A stretch of 50,040 nt of DNA from Aurantimonas coralicida (GTDB lineage Bacteria; Pseudomonadota; Alphaproteobacteria; Rhizobiales; Rhizobiaceae): contig DRFF01000158.1 in NCBI GenBank assembly GCA_011050685.1, forward strand, positions 1 through 50,040. Direction: 5' to 3'. This document shows positions 16,849 to 27,020 of this stretch, in pieces. The notes beneath the pieces were generated by a model. That model searched no databases. It was not told the DNA's origin and saw only the letters and a program-made list of their open reading frames with translations. Position numbers and translations under genes: made by a program. Each line of letters opens with the position of its first letter. Within the stretch, counting starts at the first letter, position 1.

Positions 16849-17515
16849 AACTCGCCGCCAGACGCCTTAGCGGCTCGGTGAAGAATCGCAGACGCCGACC
16901 GCGCTCCTCGATCATGGCGAACACATAGGCCTCGCTCTCGTCCGCCCATTCCCGTGCGAGGCTCTTCGCATCCGCATAAGGCCGGAGGATTTCGGCGGTC
17001 ACGTCGCCGGCAATGAAACTGAGATCGGCGCCGTGTTTGGCGGCGATCGCCTGCATCCGATGATTTTCGCGCAGGCAGGTCAGGAAGATTCGCCGAACGC
17101 CGCGATTGCGGGCGGCGGCAACCAGCCGGCCGAAGAGGCGATCCCCGTGACCGTGGCCCTGGAATTCCGGCTCGATCGAGAACGCACCTTCGGCTTCATC
17201 GTGAGATCCGGTGAGAAACCGCAATTCCGCGACGCCGCGTAGTTCGCCGTCGGCGAACAGACCCTTCACCAGAGAGTCAGGACCGAGTGCCAGCCGGGCA
17301 TAGCTTTCCAGAAACGTATCGTTGACTGAGTTACCGAAGCGCAGGCGCCGGGTTTCGGAGGGAAGGCGTTGCAGGTGCGAAAGAAAGAGATCGGTCTCAT
17401 GGGCGCGGACCCGGCGTACGTGAACCGGTGACCCTGCGCCGCCCATCAGGTCCGGGCGCGCATCATTTCGCTTGTCCGCAATATTGGCAGCAACGACATC
17501 CGTGACGATGGACAT
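16823..17515 (-). CDS. GNAT-family acetyltransferase
   Basis: The 230-residue protein contains one GNAT fold, from HVRRVRAHETDLFLSHLQRL to about residue 165. The substrate-side segment is RLRFGNSVNDTFLESYARLA, and the acetyl-CoA loop appears in the degenerate form EPEFQGHGHGDRLFGRLVAA, followed by ENHRMQAIAAKHGADL, a usual helix after the CoA site. This resembles the acetyltransferase domain fused to acyl-CoA synthetases (Pat-like) in the LRFG/N.. region, but here it stands alone. The substrate is unknown. Its 3' end overlaps the esterase's 3' end by 26 bases on the opposite strand. Confidence 0.85.
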   Translation of the reverse strand: MSIVTDVVAANIADKRNDARPDLMGGAGSPVHVRRVRAHETDLFLSHLQRLPSETRRLRFGNSVNDTFLESYARLALGPDSLVKGLFADGELRGVAELRFLTGSHDEAEGAFSIEPEFQGHGHGDRLFGRLVAAARNRGVRRIFLTCLRENHRMQAIAAKHGADLSFIAGDVTAEILRPYADAKSLAREWADESEAYVFAMIEERGRRLRFFTEPLRRLAASFIPQHAPH

Positions 17516-17688
17516 GGGTCATAGCCTTTGTTCAGCCTCCCAGCGACGTCCTCCGTGGACCCAACATAATTGTGCATGGTGCGGCGGACAACGGCGAATG
17601 GCGGCATGCAAGGCTGCCCTGTCCTTGAAACATGGCTCGCGAGATGAGAGTCTTTTCGCGACGGCAACGACGCACGGAAGGACATCCG

Positions 17689-18333
17689 ATGCCCCGACTG
17701 TTCACCGCCCTCGAAATCCCCCAGGATATCGCGCTTTCACTCTCCTTCCTGCGCGGCGGCCTGCCGTCGGCCCGCTGGATCGATCCGCAGAACTATCATC
17801 TGACCTTGCGGTTCATCGGCGATATCGAGCCCCGGCTTGCCGACGAGATCGTCGCTTGGCTCGACCGCGTCGACCGACCGGCCTTTTCCATGGCCTTGCG
17901 CGGGGTAGCGGCCTTCGGAACACGCAAGCCGCACTCGATCTACGCCGGCGTCGAGGCGTCGCCCGAGCTTTGCGAGCTGCAGGCTGAGATCGAGCGCATC
18001 TGCAGGCGTCTCGACGTTCCCGCCGACCAGCGCAAATTCGTCCCGCATGTGACGCTGGCACGGTTGCGGCAGCCCAAATCGGCGGAAGTCGCTCATTTTC
18101 TCGCCACGCGCGGCGACTTCCGCACGCCGCCGTTCATGGTCGAGCGATTCGGCCTGTTTTCGGCACGGGAGTCAGTCGGCGGCGGCCCTTATGTGCTGGA
18201 GGAGGCGTTTTCGCTGCACACCGGAACCCCCACGGGGAAAAGGCTGGCCCGACCGGTGTCGGGCGGCCACGCGCAACGGCTGACCAAGTCCGCATGGCCC
18301 GCCGCGACGACCGCCATGAACCGAACCTCTTGA
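17689..18333 (+). CDS. thpR: RNA 2',3'-cyclic phosphodiesterase ThpR (2H family)
   Basis: The protein is 214 residues from ATG 17689 (MPRLFTALEIPQDIALSL), preceded by GGAAGGA. The two HxTx motifs that define the 2H phosphoesterases are present: HLTL near residue 42 (NYHLTLRFIGD) and HVTL near residue 122 (FVPHVTLARL). The enzyme opens 2',3'-cyclic phosphates on RNA and was first described as a 2'-5' RNA ligase. The C-terminal 35 residues after YVLEEAFSLH extend beyond the usual ~180-residue length and are Thr/Arg/Pro-rich with no recognised domain. The gene stands alone, followed 48 bases later by ykvA. Confidence 0.92.
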   Translation: MPRLFTALEIPQDIALSLSFLRGGLPSARWIDPQNYHLTLRFIGDIEPRLADEIVAWLDRVDRPAFSMALRGVAAFGTRKPHSIYAGVEASPELCELQAEIERICRRLDVPADQRKFVPHVTLARLRQPKSAEVAHFLATRGDFRTPPFMVERFGLFSARESVGGGPYVLEEAFSLHTGTPTGKRLARPVSGGHAQRLTKSAWPAATTAMNRTS

Positions 18334-18371
18334 GCCCGAGGCGGTAATGGACCATCTAACCTCCTGACATT

Positions 18372-18376
18372 GGAGG
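18372..18376 (+). promoter_or_regulatory. Ribosome binding site deciding the ykvA start
   Basis: Perfect GGAGG 5 bases before ATG 18382; it overlaps a TTG at 18370 that is therefore not the start. Confidence 0.75.
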
Positions 18377-18381
18377 ATGCG

Positions 18382-18762
18382 ATGGCACTCGACACACCGA
18401 AGGTCGGCGAAATTTTACTGCCCGGTTCCAGCGAGGAACAGGCGGGACAAGAAGAACGGGTTCGCGCGTCATTTTTCCAGACCGTCCGTCGCGCGTTGCG
18501 ATCGGTGCCGTTCATGGAAGACGTGGTGGCAGCCTATTATTGCGCGCTCGACCCGCAGACGCCGGCGGCCAGCCGGGGGATACTCCTTGCCGCGCTGGCG
18601 TATTTCGTCCTGCCGATGGACGTGGTGCCCGATTTCATTCTCGGCCTCGGCTTTACCGATGATATCGCGGTGCTGTGGGCTGCGTTCCGGGCGGTTCGCC
18701 AGAACATCCGGCCGCAGCATTACCAGCGGGCCCGCGAGACACTTGGCGACATGAACCGGTAG
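18382..18762 (+). CDS. YkvA family (DUF1232) protein
   Basis: The protein is 126 residues from ATG 18382. The DUF1232 core is in the second half: VVAAYYCALDPQTPAASRGI, then LAALAYFVLPMDVVPDFILG and FTDDIAVLWAAFRAVRQNI. The LPxDxxPDxxP-like segment with FTDD is the family signature, usually forming one or two re-entrant hydrophobic helices at the membrane. The function is unknown. The family is sometimes found near methyltransferases or repair genes, but not here. It lies 48 bases downstream of thpR on the same strand and could be co-transcribed with it. Confidence 0.88.
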   Translation: MALDTPKVGEILLPGSSEEQAGQEERVRASFFQTVRRALRSVPFMEDVVAAYYCALDPQTPAASRGILLAALAYFVLPMDVVPDFILGLGFTDDIAVLWAAFRAVRQNIRPQHYQRARETLGDMNR

Positions 18763-19106
18763 CGATTTCCCCCTTGGCGAGCACCGCTGCTGCGCCGCAT
18801 GGCTACGCCTTACCATTCCGTAACAACGACTTGGCATGACTTGCCAAATTGTCGCCCAATTCGTTCCATCATTCACAGGGGCCGGATCAGGCTTTGGTGA
18901 AGCGGAAGGTCTGCGTCCGGCTTTTGCCAGATGAAGCGCCTACGGGTGGAGACGTTTCACTCATTCTCCTCGGCTTTCGTTCTTCGTTAACCGACGATAA
19001 ACGGCCTTGGCGCTAGTCTGTCGGGTATCATCGCTTCCAGCGTCTTGCCGGCCTCGGCCTCGACCGTGGGAAATCAAACAAACACGCACCGAACGAGCGG
19101 GGAATT
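18763..19106. other. Intergenic region between ykvA and the IalB-family gene
   Basis: 344 bases without a supportable gene. The right half (about 18960-19030) holds AT-richer stretches including TCGTTAACCGACGATAAAC, and probably contains the promoter of the downstream secreted protein. Short frames here (for example 19007-19303) are shadows of the IalB-family gene. No tRNA or classic terminator was seen. Confidence 0.55.
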
Positions 19107-19613
19107 ATGAACCTCAAGAACGTCCTGACGGCCTCCGCGGCCATTCTGATCTTCTCGAGCGCCGCGGGCGCGGCCCAGACCCCGACGCGCATGAACCAGT
19201 TCAACGCCTGGGGCACCTATTCCTACGCCGGCAACGGCGGCAAGGTCTGCTACATCCTGTCGACGCCGACCAAGATGGAGCCAGCGAATGTCGATCACGG
19301 TGACATCTTCTTCCTGATCTCGCAAAAGCCGGGCCAGGGCGTCTCATACGAGCCGCAAGCGGTGATGGGCTACACGCTCAAGGATGGTTCCAAGGTCACG
19401 GTCGACGTCGACGGCAAGGATTATTCGATGTTCGTCAAGGGCGAGTCGGCCTGGATGGAGAACGCCGCCGAGGAGCCCCAGCTGGTCGCCAATCTGCGTG
19501 CCGGGAAGGCGATGAAGGTCGACGCCGTGTCGCAGCGCGGCACAAAGACCAGTTACACGTTCTCGCTCTCCGGCGTGACCGCCGCGCTGAAGTCGATCAA
19601 CGACTGCAAATAG
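19107..19613 (+). CDS. IalB-family (invasion-associated locus B) periplasmic protein
   Basis: This 168-residue protein has a signal peptide (LKNVLTASAAILIFSSAAGAA, cleaved near residue 23). The mature part begins MNQFNAWGTYSYAGNGGKVC, followed by YILSTPTKMEPANVDHGD, then FFLISQKPG and a C-terminal GVTAALKSINDCK. The paired cysteines (near residues 48 and 167) and the Trp-rich start agree with the IalB fold. IalB itself was defined in Bartonella as a red-cell invasion factor, but most Rhizobiales carry several homologues with no link to virulence. It has its own upstream gap and is likely monocistronic. Confidence 0.85.
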   Translation: MNLKNVLTASAAILIFSSAAGAAQTPTRMNQFNAWGTYSYAGNGGKVCYILSTPTKMEPANVDHGDIFFLISQKPGQGVSYEPQAVMGYTLKDGSKVTVDVDGKDYSMFVKGESAWMENAAEEPQLVANLRAGKAMKVDAVSQRGTKTSYTFSLSGVTAALKSINDCK

Positions 19614-19799
19614 CGCATTCAGCGGCCGTCTCCGGCCCTCGATATCGCAATGAAGCACGACGCTGGGTCCCCGCCCGGCGTTTCGCCGTTCTGGTCCCGG
19701 ATCTGCCTGAAACCTTGCGCAAATGACCAGAAGGGGTCATTTGAGGGGGCAATTTCTGTTCCTGACCGTTGATTTCGCTGGCAGCCGCCGGCCGAGGAT

Positions 19800-21044
19800 A
19801 TGATGCCCGTTTTGCTCGATCTCGCCTCTCCAGCCAACCGCCCGCGCCCTTTGGCGGCGGTTTCGCCGGTCGATGACGGCGAAAAGCCGTCGCTTGTCGG
19901 CCTCGATCGTGAAGCCCTCGCCGAGGCGCTGCGCGCCGTCGGCGTGCCCGAAAAGCAGCTGCGTATGCGCGTTGCCCAACTCTGGCATTGGCTCTATGTG
20001 CGCGGGGTGACCGATTTCGGCCAGATGGCGAATGTCGCCGGAGATTTGCGCAACGCGCTCGCCGGCGCCTATTCGATCGCACGGCCGGAGGTCGTCGAGG
20101 AGCAGGTCTCGGTCGACGGCACTCGCAAATGGCTGTTCCGATTTCCGGCGAAAGGCGCCGGGCGCCCGGTCGAGATCGAGACGGTCTACATCCCGGAAGA
20201 AGGTCGCGGCACGCTCTGCGTCTCCTCCCAGGTCGGCTGCACACTCACCTGCACCTTCTGCCATACCGGCACCCAGCGCTTGGTTCGCAACCTGACGCCG
20301 GACGAGATCGTCGGGCAGATTCTCCTGGCCCGCGAACGGCTCGGCGATTTTCCGGACGCCGCGACGCCCGCCGGCGCGATCGTACCGTCCGATGGCCGCC
20401 TCGTCTCCAATGTCGTGATGATGGGCATGGGCGAGCCGCTGTATAATTTTGACAATGTCCGCCAGGCGCTGGCCGTCGCCACCGACGGCGAAGGCCTGTC
20501 GCTGTCGCGGCGGCGCGTGACCCTGTCGACCTCGGGCGTGGTGCCGATGATCGCGAGGGCGGGCGAGGAAATGGGCGTGATGCTGGCCATCTCGCTCCAT
20601 GCCGTGCGCGACGAATTGCGCGACGAGTTGGTGCCGATCAACAAGAAATATCCGCTGAAGGAACTGCTCGACGCTTGCCGCGCCTATCCGGGGGCGTCCA
20701 ACGCCCGGCGCATCACCTTCGAATATGTGATGCTGAAGGGCGTCAACGATTCGATGGCGGATGCGAAGGAACTAGTCCGCATCCTCAAGGGCATTCCGGC
20801 GAAGATCAATCTGATCCCGTTCAATCCTTGGCCGGGAACGGTCTACGAATGTTCCGACTGGGACCAGATCGAGCGCTTTGCCGACTATGTGAACCAGGCC
20901 GGCTACGCTTCGCCGATCCGCACGCCGCGCGGTCGCGACATCTTCGCCGCCTGCGGCCAGCTGAAATCGGAATCCGAGCGGATGAAGAAGAGTGATCGAG
21001 CGAAGCTCGAAACGGCGCGAATCTCGGAACTCGCGGCCCACTGA
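19800..21044 (+). CDS. rlmN: 23S rRNA (adenine-2503-C2) methyltransferase RlmN
   Basis: This is a 414-residue radical-SAM enzyme. The cluster-binding CxxxCxxC is Cys147, Cys151, Cys154 in [15 protein letters not shown]. The two methyl-transfer cysteines are both present: one at about residue 140 in [11 protein letters not shown] and one in the C-terminal [21 protein letters not shown] is the SAM-binding GGE-like motif, and [12 protein letters not shown] also fits. It methylates A2503 of 23S rRNA and A37 of certain tRNAs. The first 30 residues are variable. ATG 19800 is chosen for the GAGG just upstream; the ATG three bases later is equivalent. Confidence 0.96.
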   Translation: MMPVLLDLASPANRPRPLAAVSPVDDGEKPSLVGLDREALAEALRAVGVPEKQLRMRVAQLWHWLYVRGVTDFGQMANVAGDLRNALAGAYSIARPEVVEEQVSVDGTRKWLFRFPAKGAGRPVEIETVYIPEEGRGTLCVSSQVGCTLTCTFCHTGTQRLVRNLTPDEIVGQILLARERLGDFPDAATPAGAIVPSDGRLVSNVVMMGMGEPLYNFDNVRQALAVATDGEGLSLSRRRVTLSTSGVVPMIARAGEEMGVMLAISLHAVRDELRDELVPINKKYPLKELLDACRAYPGASNARRITFEYVMLKGVNDSMADAKELVRILKGIPAKINLIPFNPWPGTVYECSDWDQIERFADYVNQAGYASPIRTPRGRDIFAACGQLKSESERMKKSDRAKLETARISELAAH

Positions 21045-21094
21045 GGGCAGAGCACGGCGCCGAGACGCGCCAGCAAAGGAACCCTCTTCGTCGA

Positions 21095-21556
21095 ATGACC
21101 GCCGTTCTCCGCTTTCTGTTCGTGATTCCCTTCGGCTTCGTCGCGGCTTGCATGACGGCGGCCTTCGCGATGCTGTGGCCGTTCCTGACCATTCCCGCCG
21201 GCATGGGAGCGAGCGACCCGATCTTCCTATTCCACACGGTCATCGCCTTTCTCGCCCAATCGGCGCAGATCGGCTCGGTGATCCTGCTGCCGTGGGCGTT
21301 GTTCATGGTGGCAAGCGAACTCTTCGGGCTTTCGTCGATACTCCTGCATCTTGCCGCCGGCCTTATCGGTGCGGGCGCGATCCTCGTTACCGCCTACGGG
21401 GATAATTTGCCGAATGCGAGCGTCCAAACCGCGATCGTCGTCGCGGCGCTATCGTTCACGCTGATCTACTGGATCGTCGCCGGACGCAGCGCGGGGCGAT
21501 GGCGCCGCGGCTCCGGGCGGACGACGCCGGCCGCAGAACCGACAATCAAAGGATAA
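21095..21556 (+). CDS. Small four-span membrane protein, function unknown
   Basis: The 153-residue protein is dominated by four hydrophobic segments: about 5-30 (FLFVIPFGFVAACMTAAFAM), 46-68, 75-98 and 108-128. It ends in a basic, Pro/Thr-rich tail (RSAGRWRRGSGRTTPAAEP). I do not recognise the family; it may be one of the lineage-specific conserved membrane proteins found next to rlmN in Rhizobiales. It begins 50 bases after rlmN and ends 6 bases before the BrnA-like gene, with AAAGGAACC upstream of the start, so co-transcription with rlmN is likely. Confidence 0.7.
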   Translation: MTAVLRFLFVIPFGFVAACMTAAFAMLWPFLTIPAGMGASDPIFLFHTVIAFLAQSAQIGSVILLPWALFMVASELFGLSSILLHLAAGLIGAGAILVTAYGDNLPNASVQTAIVVAALSFTLIYWIVAGRSAGRWRRGSGRTTPAAEPTIKG

Positions 21557-21562
21557 GATTTC

Positions 21563-21784
21563 ATGGCCCGACGCCCGACCAATCCCCGGGACGCCGCCGA
21601 GGCGGCCTTCAAATCCGCCACGATGACGCCGGAGCGAATGAAGGAATCCCTCTCGGCCATCCCGACAGGCCGGGAGATGGTGTCCCTGCGCATCGACCGC
21701 GACGTGCTGGCGCATTTCCAGGAGGACGGTCCGGGTTGGCAGGAGCGCATCAACGCCGCGTTGCGGAAATCGGCCGGGCTTTAG
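21563..21784 (+). CDS. BrnA-like antitoxin without a visible toxin
   Basis: The 73-residue protein ends VSLRIDRDVLAHFQEDGPGW followed by QERINAALRK, the ribbon-helix-helix-type C-terminus of the BrnA antitoxin family, in which the helix after GPGWQ contacts DNA. The first 40 residues are a variable arm rich in Ala, Glu and Met. BrnA normally follows a BrnT toxin gene; here the gene before it is a membrane protein and the gene after it is a glutathione transferase, so no toxin partner is present. It starts 6 bases after the membrane-protein gene. It may act as a stand-alone transcription factor. Confidence 0.78.
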   Translation: MARRPTNPRDAAEAAFKSATMTPERMKESLSAIPTGREMVSLRIDRDVLAHFQEDGPGWQERINAALRKSAGL

Positions 21785-21845
21785 TTCTCCACAGGGCACG
21801 GCCTCCGCGTCTTGCGCCTCGCACGTATTGCAGCAGGTTGGCCCT

Positions 21846-22505
21846 ATGATCACCATCCATCATCTCAACAATTCCCGTTCGCAGCGCGTGCTTTGGCTGC
21901 TTGAGGAACTCGGCATCGCCTATGAGGTGAAGCGTTACGAGCGCACCAAGGACATGCAGGCGCCGAAGGAGCTCAAGCAGATCCATCCGCTCGGCAAGTC
22001 GCCGGTGCTGACCGAGGACGGCCGGACGATCGCCGAGACCGGCGCCATCGTCGAATACATCCTGGCGCGATATGGCGACGGCCGGCTGATGCCGGCGGAG
22101 GGGACGGAGGACTACTGGACCGCCCGCCATTTCCTGCATTATGCCGAAGGCTCGGCGATGCCGCCGCTGTTCCTGATCCTCATTCTGCAGATGATCCCGG
22201 AACGGGCACCGTTCTTCATCAGGCCGATCCTGAAGACCTCGTTGGCCAAGGTCGACGCGATGCTGGTGCGGCCACAGATCGCGCTGCATCTCGACCATTG
22301 GGAGAAGGCGATCGGAGACAGTGGCTGGTTCGCTGGGCCGGAGCTTTCCATCGCCGACATCATGATGAGCTTTCCGGTCGAGGCGGCCGCCCACCGCTTC
22401 GGCTACGACGACCGCCCGAAGCTGCGCGACTTCCTGCTGCGTATCCACGACCGGCCAGCCTATCGGCGCGGCCTCAAGCGCGGCGGCCCCTACGCCTACG
22501 CCTGA
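21846..22505 (+). CDS. Glutathione S-transferase family protein
   Basis: The protein is 219 residues from ATG 21846 (MITIHHLNNSRSQRVLWLLE). The N-terminal thioredoxin-like domain (1-80) includes NNSRSQRVLWLLEELG, where Ser/Asn occupy the catalytic position, KSPVL with the cis-proline, and AETGAIVEYI with the glutathione gamma-glutamyl contact. The helical C-terminal domain (90-215) includes GPELSIADIMMSFPVE with the N-capping box. This is the beta/theta-like GST-C subgroup acting on electrophiles or peroxides; the substrate is unknown. It stands 61 bases after the BrnA-like gene on the same strand and converges with the EamA gene. Confidence 0.9.
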   Translation: MITIHHLNNSRSQRVLWLLEELGIAYEVKRYERTKDMQAPKELKQIHPLGKSPVLTEDGRTIAETGAIVEYILARYGDGRLMPAEGTEDYWTARHFLHYAEGSAMPPLFLILILQMIPERAPFFIRPILKTSLAKVDAMLVRPQIALHLDHWEKAIGDSGWFAGPELSIADIMMSFPVEAAAHRFGYDDRPKLRDFLLRIHDRPAYRRGLKRGGPYAYA

Positions 22506-22511
22506 GGGCGA

Positions 22512-22964
22512 TCAGCGCCAGGCGACCAGCACCGCCCCACCCATGATGAGGACGACGCCGAGCCAGTTCGTCCACGAGAGGCGCTCGCCGAGAAAGGCCG
22601 CGCCGAAGACGGCGACCAGGACGACGCTCAGCTTGTCGACGGGCGCGACGGCCGAGGCCGGCCCGAGCTTCAGCGCCCGGAAATAGCACAGCCACGACGC
22701 GCCGGTCGCCAGTCCGGACAGGGCAAGAAAGACGAGGCTGCGACGGGACAACTCGGCGGGTGGCTGCCATTGTCCGGTCAGGCTCACAATCGCCGCCAGC
22801 AACACGACGACGACCACCGTCCGCAGGAAGGTCGCGAGATCGGAGTTGACCCCCTCGACGCCGATCTTCGCCAGAATCGCCGTGGCAGCAGCGAACATGG
22901 CGGCCAGCACCGCCCAGAACTGCCAGGATTGCGCGAAGCCGAGCGATGTCGGGTGCGACGCCAT
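22512..22964 (-). CDS. EamA-domain transporter, single-domain form
   Basis: The 150-residue protein has about five membrane spans and a single EamA (DMT) unit: FWAVLAAMFAAATAILAKIG at the start, SGLATGASWLCYFRALKLGP in the middle, and WTNWLGVVLIMGGAVLVAWR at the end. Most DMT exporters have two such units (~300 residues), so this one probably works as a dimer, like the 140-150-residue EamA members. The substrate is unknown. It starts one base after the stop of the LysE-type gene on the same strand, so the two small exporters are probably one operon. Confidence 0.88.
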   Translation of the reverse strand: MASHPTSLGFAQSWQFWAVLAAMFAAATAILAKIGVEGVNSDLATFLRTVVVVVLLAAIVSLTGQWQPPAELSRRSLVFLALSGLATGASWLCYFRALKLGPASAVAPVDKLSVVLVAVFGAAFLGERLSWTNWLGVVLIMGGAVLVAWR

Positions 22965-22965
22965 G

Positions 22966-23610
22966 TCAGCGACCCTGCGTCAGGAGAATCCGCACCGCGA
23001 AGGCCGAGAACACGCTGGCGAACAGCCAGTCGATCGCCCGCATCACCTTCGGGCGGCGCTTCAGCGCGGCGGCGAAACGGTCGGCGGTGAGAATCATCGC
23101 GACGCTCATCGGCACCGCCAGAATGATGAAGAACATGCCGAGGAAGAACAGCTTGCCGGTGACGTCGGCGTCCCGCGCCGAGACGAATTGCGGCAGGAAG
23201 GTCACGAAAAACAGAACGATCTTCGGGTTGAGCAGATTGATGCCAAGCCCGGTCAGCCAGTTCGAGAGGAGGCTGTGGGGCCGCCCCGCCGCCTTGCCGT
23301 CGAGCTTGAAGGTCGAGCCGCCGCGGATCGCCTGCACCGCCAGATAGACGAGATAGCCGGCACCGACGATCTTCAGCGCCAAAAATGCCTGCGGCGAAGC
23401 CGCGATCAGGGCGGAAATACCGAAGGCGGCCAAGCTCGTATGAACGACGATGCCGGAGGCCGCGCCCAGCATGGCGGCCATGCCCGCTGCCCGGCCCTCG
23501 GACAGCGTGCGGCCTAAAAACAGCGTCATGTCCGGCCCCGGCGTGATGGTCAGTACGAAAGCGGCGAGCATAAAGGCCAAAAGCGTCGGAAGCTCGGGGA
23601 TGAAGGTCAT
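22966..23610 (-). CDS. LysE/RhtB-family amino-acid exporter
   Basis: The 214-residue protein has six membrane segments. The N-terminus carries the diagnostic LTITPGPDMTLFLGRTLSEG, followed by GAASGIVVHTSLAAFGISAL and, after a cytoplasmic loop, NWLTGLGINLLNPKIVLFFV, in which NPK is the second family motif. Members export basic or neutral amino acids such as lysine, threonine and homoserine; the substrate cannot be deduced. It is first in a two-gene operon with the EamA transporter and divergent from argG, with 198 bases between the starts. Confidence 0.92.
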   Translation of the reverse strand: MTFIPELPTLLAFMLAAFVLTITPGPDMTLFLGRTLSEGRAAGMAAMLGAASGIVVHTSLAAFGISALIAASPQAFLALKIVGAGYLVYLAVQAIRGGSTFKLDGKAAGRPHSLLSNWLTGLGINLLNPKIVLFFVTFLPQFVSARDADVTGKLFFLGMFFIILAVPMSVAMILTADRFAAALKRRPKVMRAIDWLFASVFSAFAVRILLTQGR

Positions 23611-23808
23611 GTCACATGTCTCGTTTCAATGCCGTCGGTCTGCGAGGGCTGACAATGCAAGCTGCTTTTCTCGATCTGGTATCGACCGATACGCTCCGTG
23701 CGCCACCCGGAATTCGCCGAAGGCGAGCGAACGCTTCGCGTGAAGCGGTTTCCCTACCGGCCTGCTTTGCGCTAGAGGCGTGGCGAAGCGCAAGACGAAA
23801 GAGTTCCA

Positions 23809-25029
<1,221 letters not shown>

Positions 25030-25127
25030 GCGCGACGACCGACTTTGACTTCTCCCACCATCGGCCCCAATGTTTGACGCATCATCGTCGGCGATCCGGC
25101 CGCTAGCGAACGACAGAGGGTGATGAC

Positions 25128-25391
25128 ATGTCGACGCGGGAATTGCGGGTATCCCTGGACGCCGAACTGGCCGACAGGATCGAAAAACAGGTCCAATCCG
25201 GAAGCTACACGTCGATCAGCGAACTCGTTACCGAGACGGTTCGCATGAAGGTCGATGACGACGACGCGCTCGAGCGCTGGCTTCGCCTTGAGATACCCGC
25301 CGGCCACGCCGAATATCTTGCGGATCCGTCGGCTGCGATACCGGCGGAATCCGTGATGGACTGGATCAAGCATCAGCGATCCAAAGGCTGA
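25128..25391 (+). CDS. parD: ParD-type antitoxin whose toxin gene is broken
   Basis: This 87-residue protein has a ribbon-helix-helix N-terminus (ELRVSLDAELADRIEKQVQS, ISELVTETVRMKVDD) and the toxin-binding tail ALERWLRLEI, then PAESVMDWIKHQRSKG. The layout parallels the intact ParD at 688-978 (EVIRAGLRALQERD, AVERWLREEV, PAEQVFDEI), although it is diverged. The start is supported by GAGGGTGATGACATG just upstream. The gene directly downstream (8 bases) is a parE-like gene with a frameshift, so this antitoxin probably has no functional partner in cis. It appears complete and may still bind DNA. Confidence 0.85.
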   Translation: MSTRELRVSLDAELADRIEKQVQSGSYTSISELVTETVRMKVDDDDALERWLRLEIPAGHAEYLADPSAAIPAESVMDWIKHQRSKG

Positions 25392-25398
25392 CATTCCC

Positions 25399-25700
25399 GT
25401 GGGTGTTCGGTTCGCGCCGCTCGCCGCTCGCCATCTGGCGGCGCTCAGCCGGTACATTGGCGAGCGCTCGTCCGAAAAGACCGCCGATGCCTATGTCAGC
25501 CGTATTGTCAGGCAATGCCAGTCGCTGGCCGACTTCCCTGTACGAGGGCGAAGGCGTGATGACATCCTTGCCGGCCTTAGAACCGTGGGTTTCGAACGAG
25601 GGTAACGATTGCCTTCACGATCGAATATGACCACGTCATCATCGAAGGTATATTCTACGGCGGCCAGCAACTCGAGGACAAGCTCGGCGAACCGAGTTGA
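25399..25700 (+). pseudogene. ParE-like toxin gene inactivated by a frameshift
   Basis: Frame 1 (from GTG 25399) reads FAPLAARHLAALSRYIGERS, then SLADFPVRGRRRDDILAGLR and TVGFERG before a stop at 25603-25605. If one base is added at about 25600, the reading continues VTIAFTIEYDHVIIEGIFYG, then GQQLEDKLGEPS and a stop at 25698-25700. Joined, this matches the intact ParE at 387-698 position by position (RRDDLLSGLRVIGFERRVSLAF, IFYGGRDL). A one-base deletion next to GGG is the simplest explanation. The truncated 68-residue product lacks the C-terminal strand that holds the toxic surface. A sequencing error cannot be excluded. Confidence 0.82.
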
Positions 25701-25797
25701 GCGTTCCTCACCGGGTGACCGCGCATCCCGTAGCGCCCGGATGTAGGAGGTGGCCGCCGTCCTAGTCATCTTTCAATTTTGAAGACGAGTGCCCGCC

Positions 25798-26808
<1,011 letters not shown>

Positions 26809-27020
26809 GATCAGGCTCCACAATCCGGCCCCTCCGGCCCGCGCGTGGCGCATGGCCGCAACGCCTGACGCAAATCCTCCGTCCGATGATCGACATTCCC
26901 TTCTCAATTCGGCGTCACTGGGCTAGGCGATACACGCGCCCGTGATCTTGACGTCCCTGCGGTCGCGAACAAGGCGGACCCTCCCGCCCGACGGTATATC
27001 GGGCGGATTGTGGAGAAGGC

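Noticed and set aside
18987-19001. Possible CtrA-type site TTAA-N7-TAAA before the IalB-family gene
   Set aside because: Mismatch in the second half-site; kept only as part of the AT-rich promoter region.
25590-25610. Programmed frameshift in parE
   Set aside because: No slippery heptamer with a downstream stem was seen, and a one-base loss beside GGG explains it more simply.
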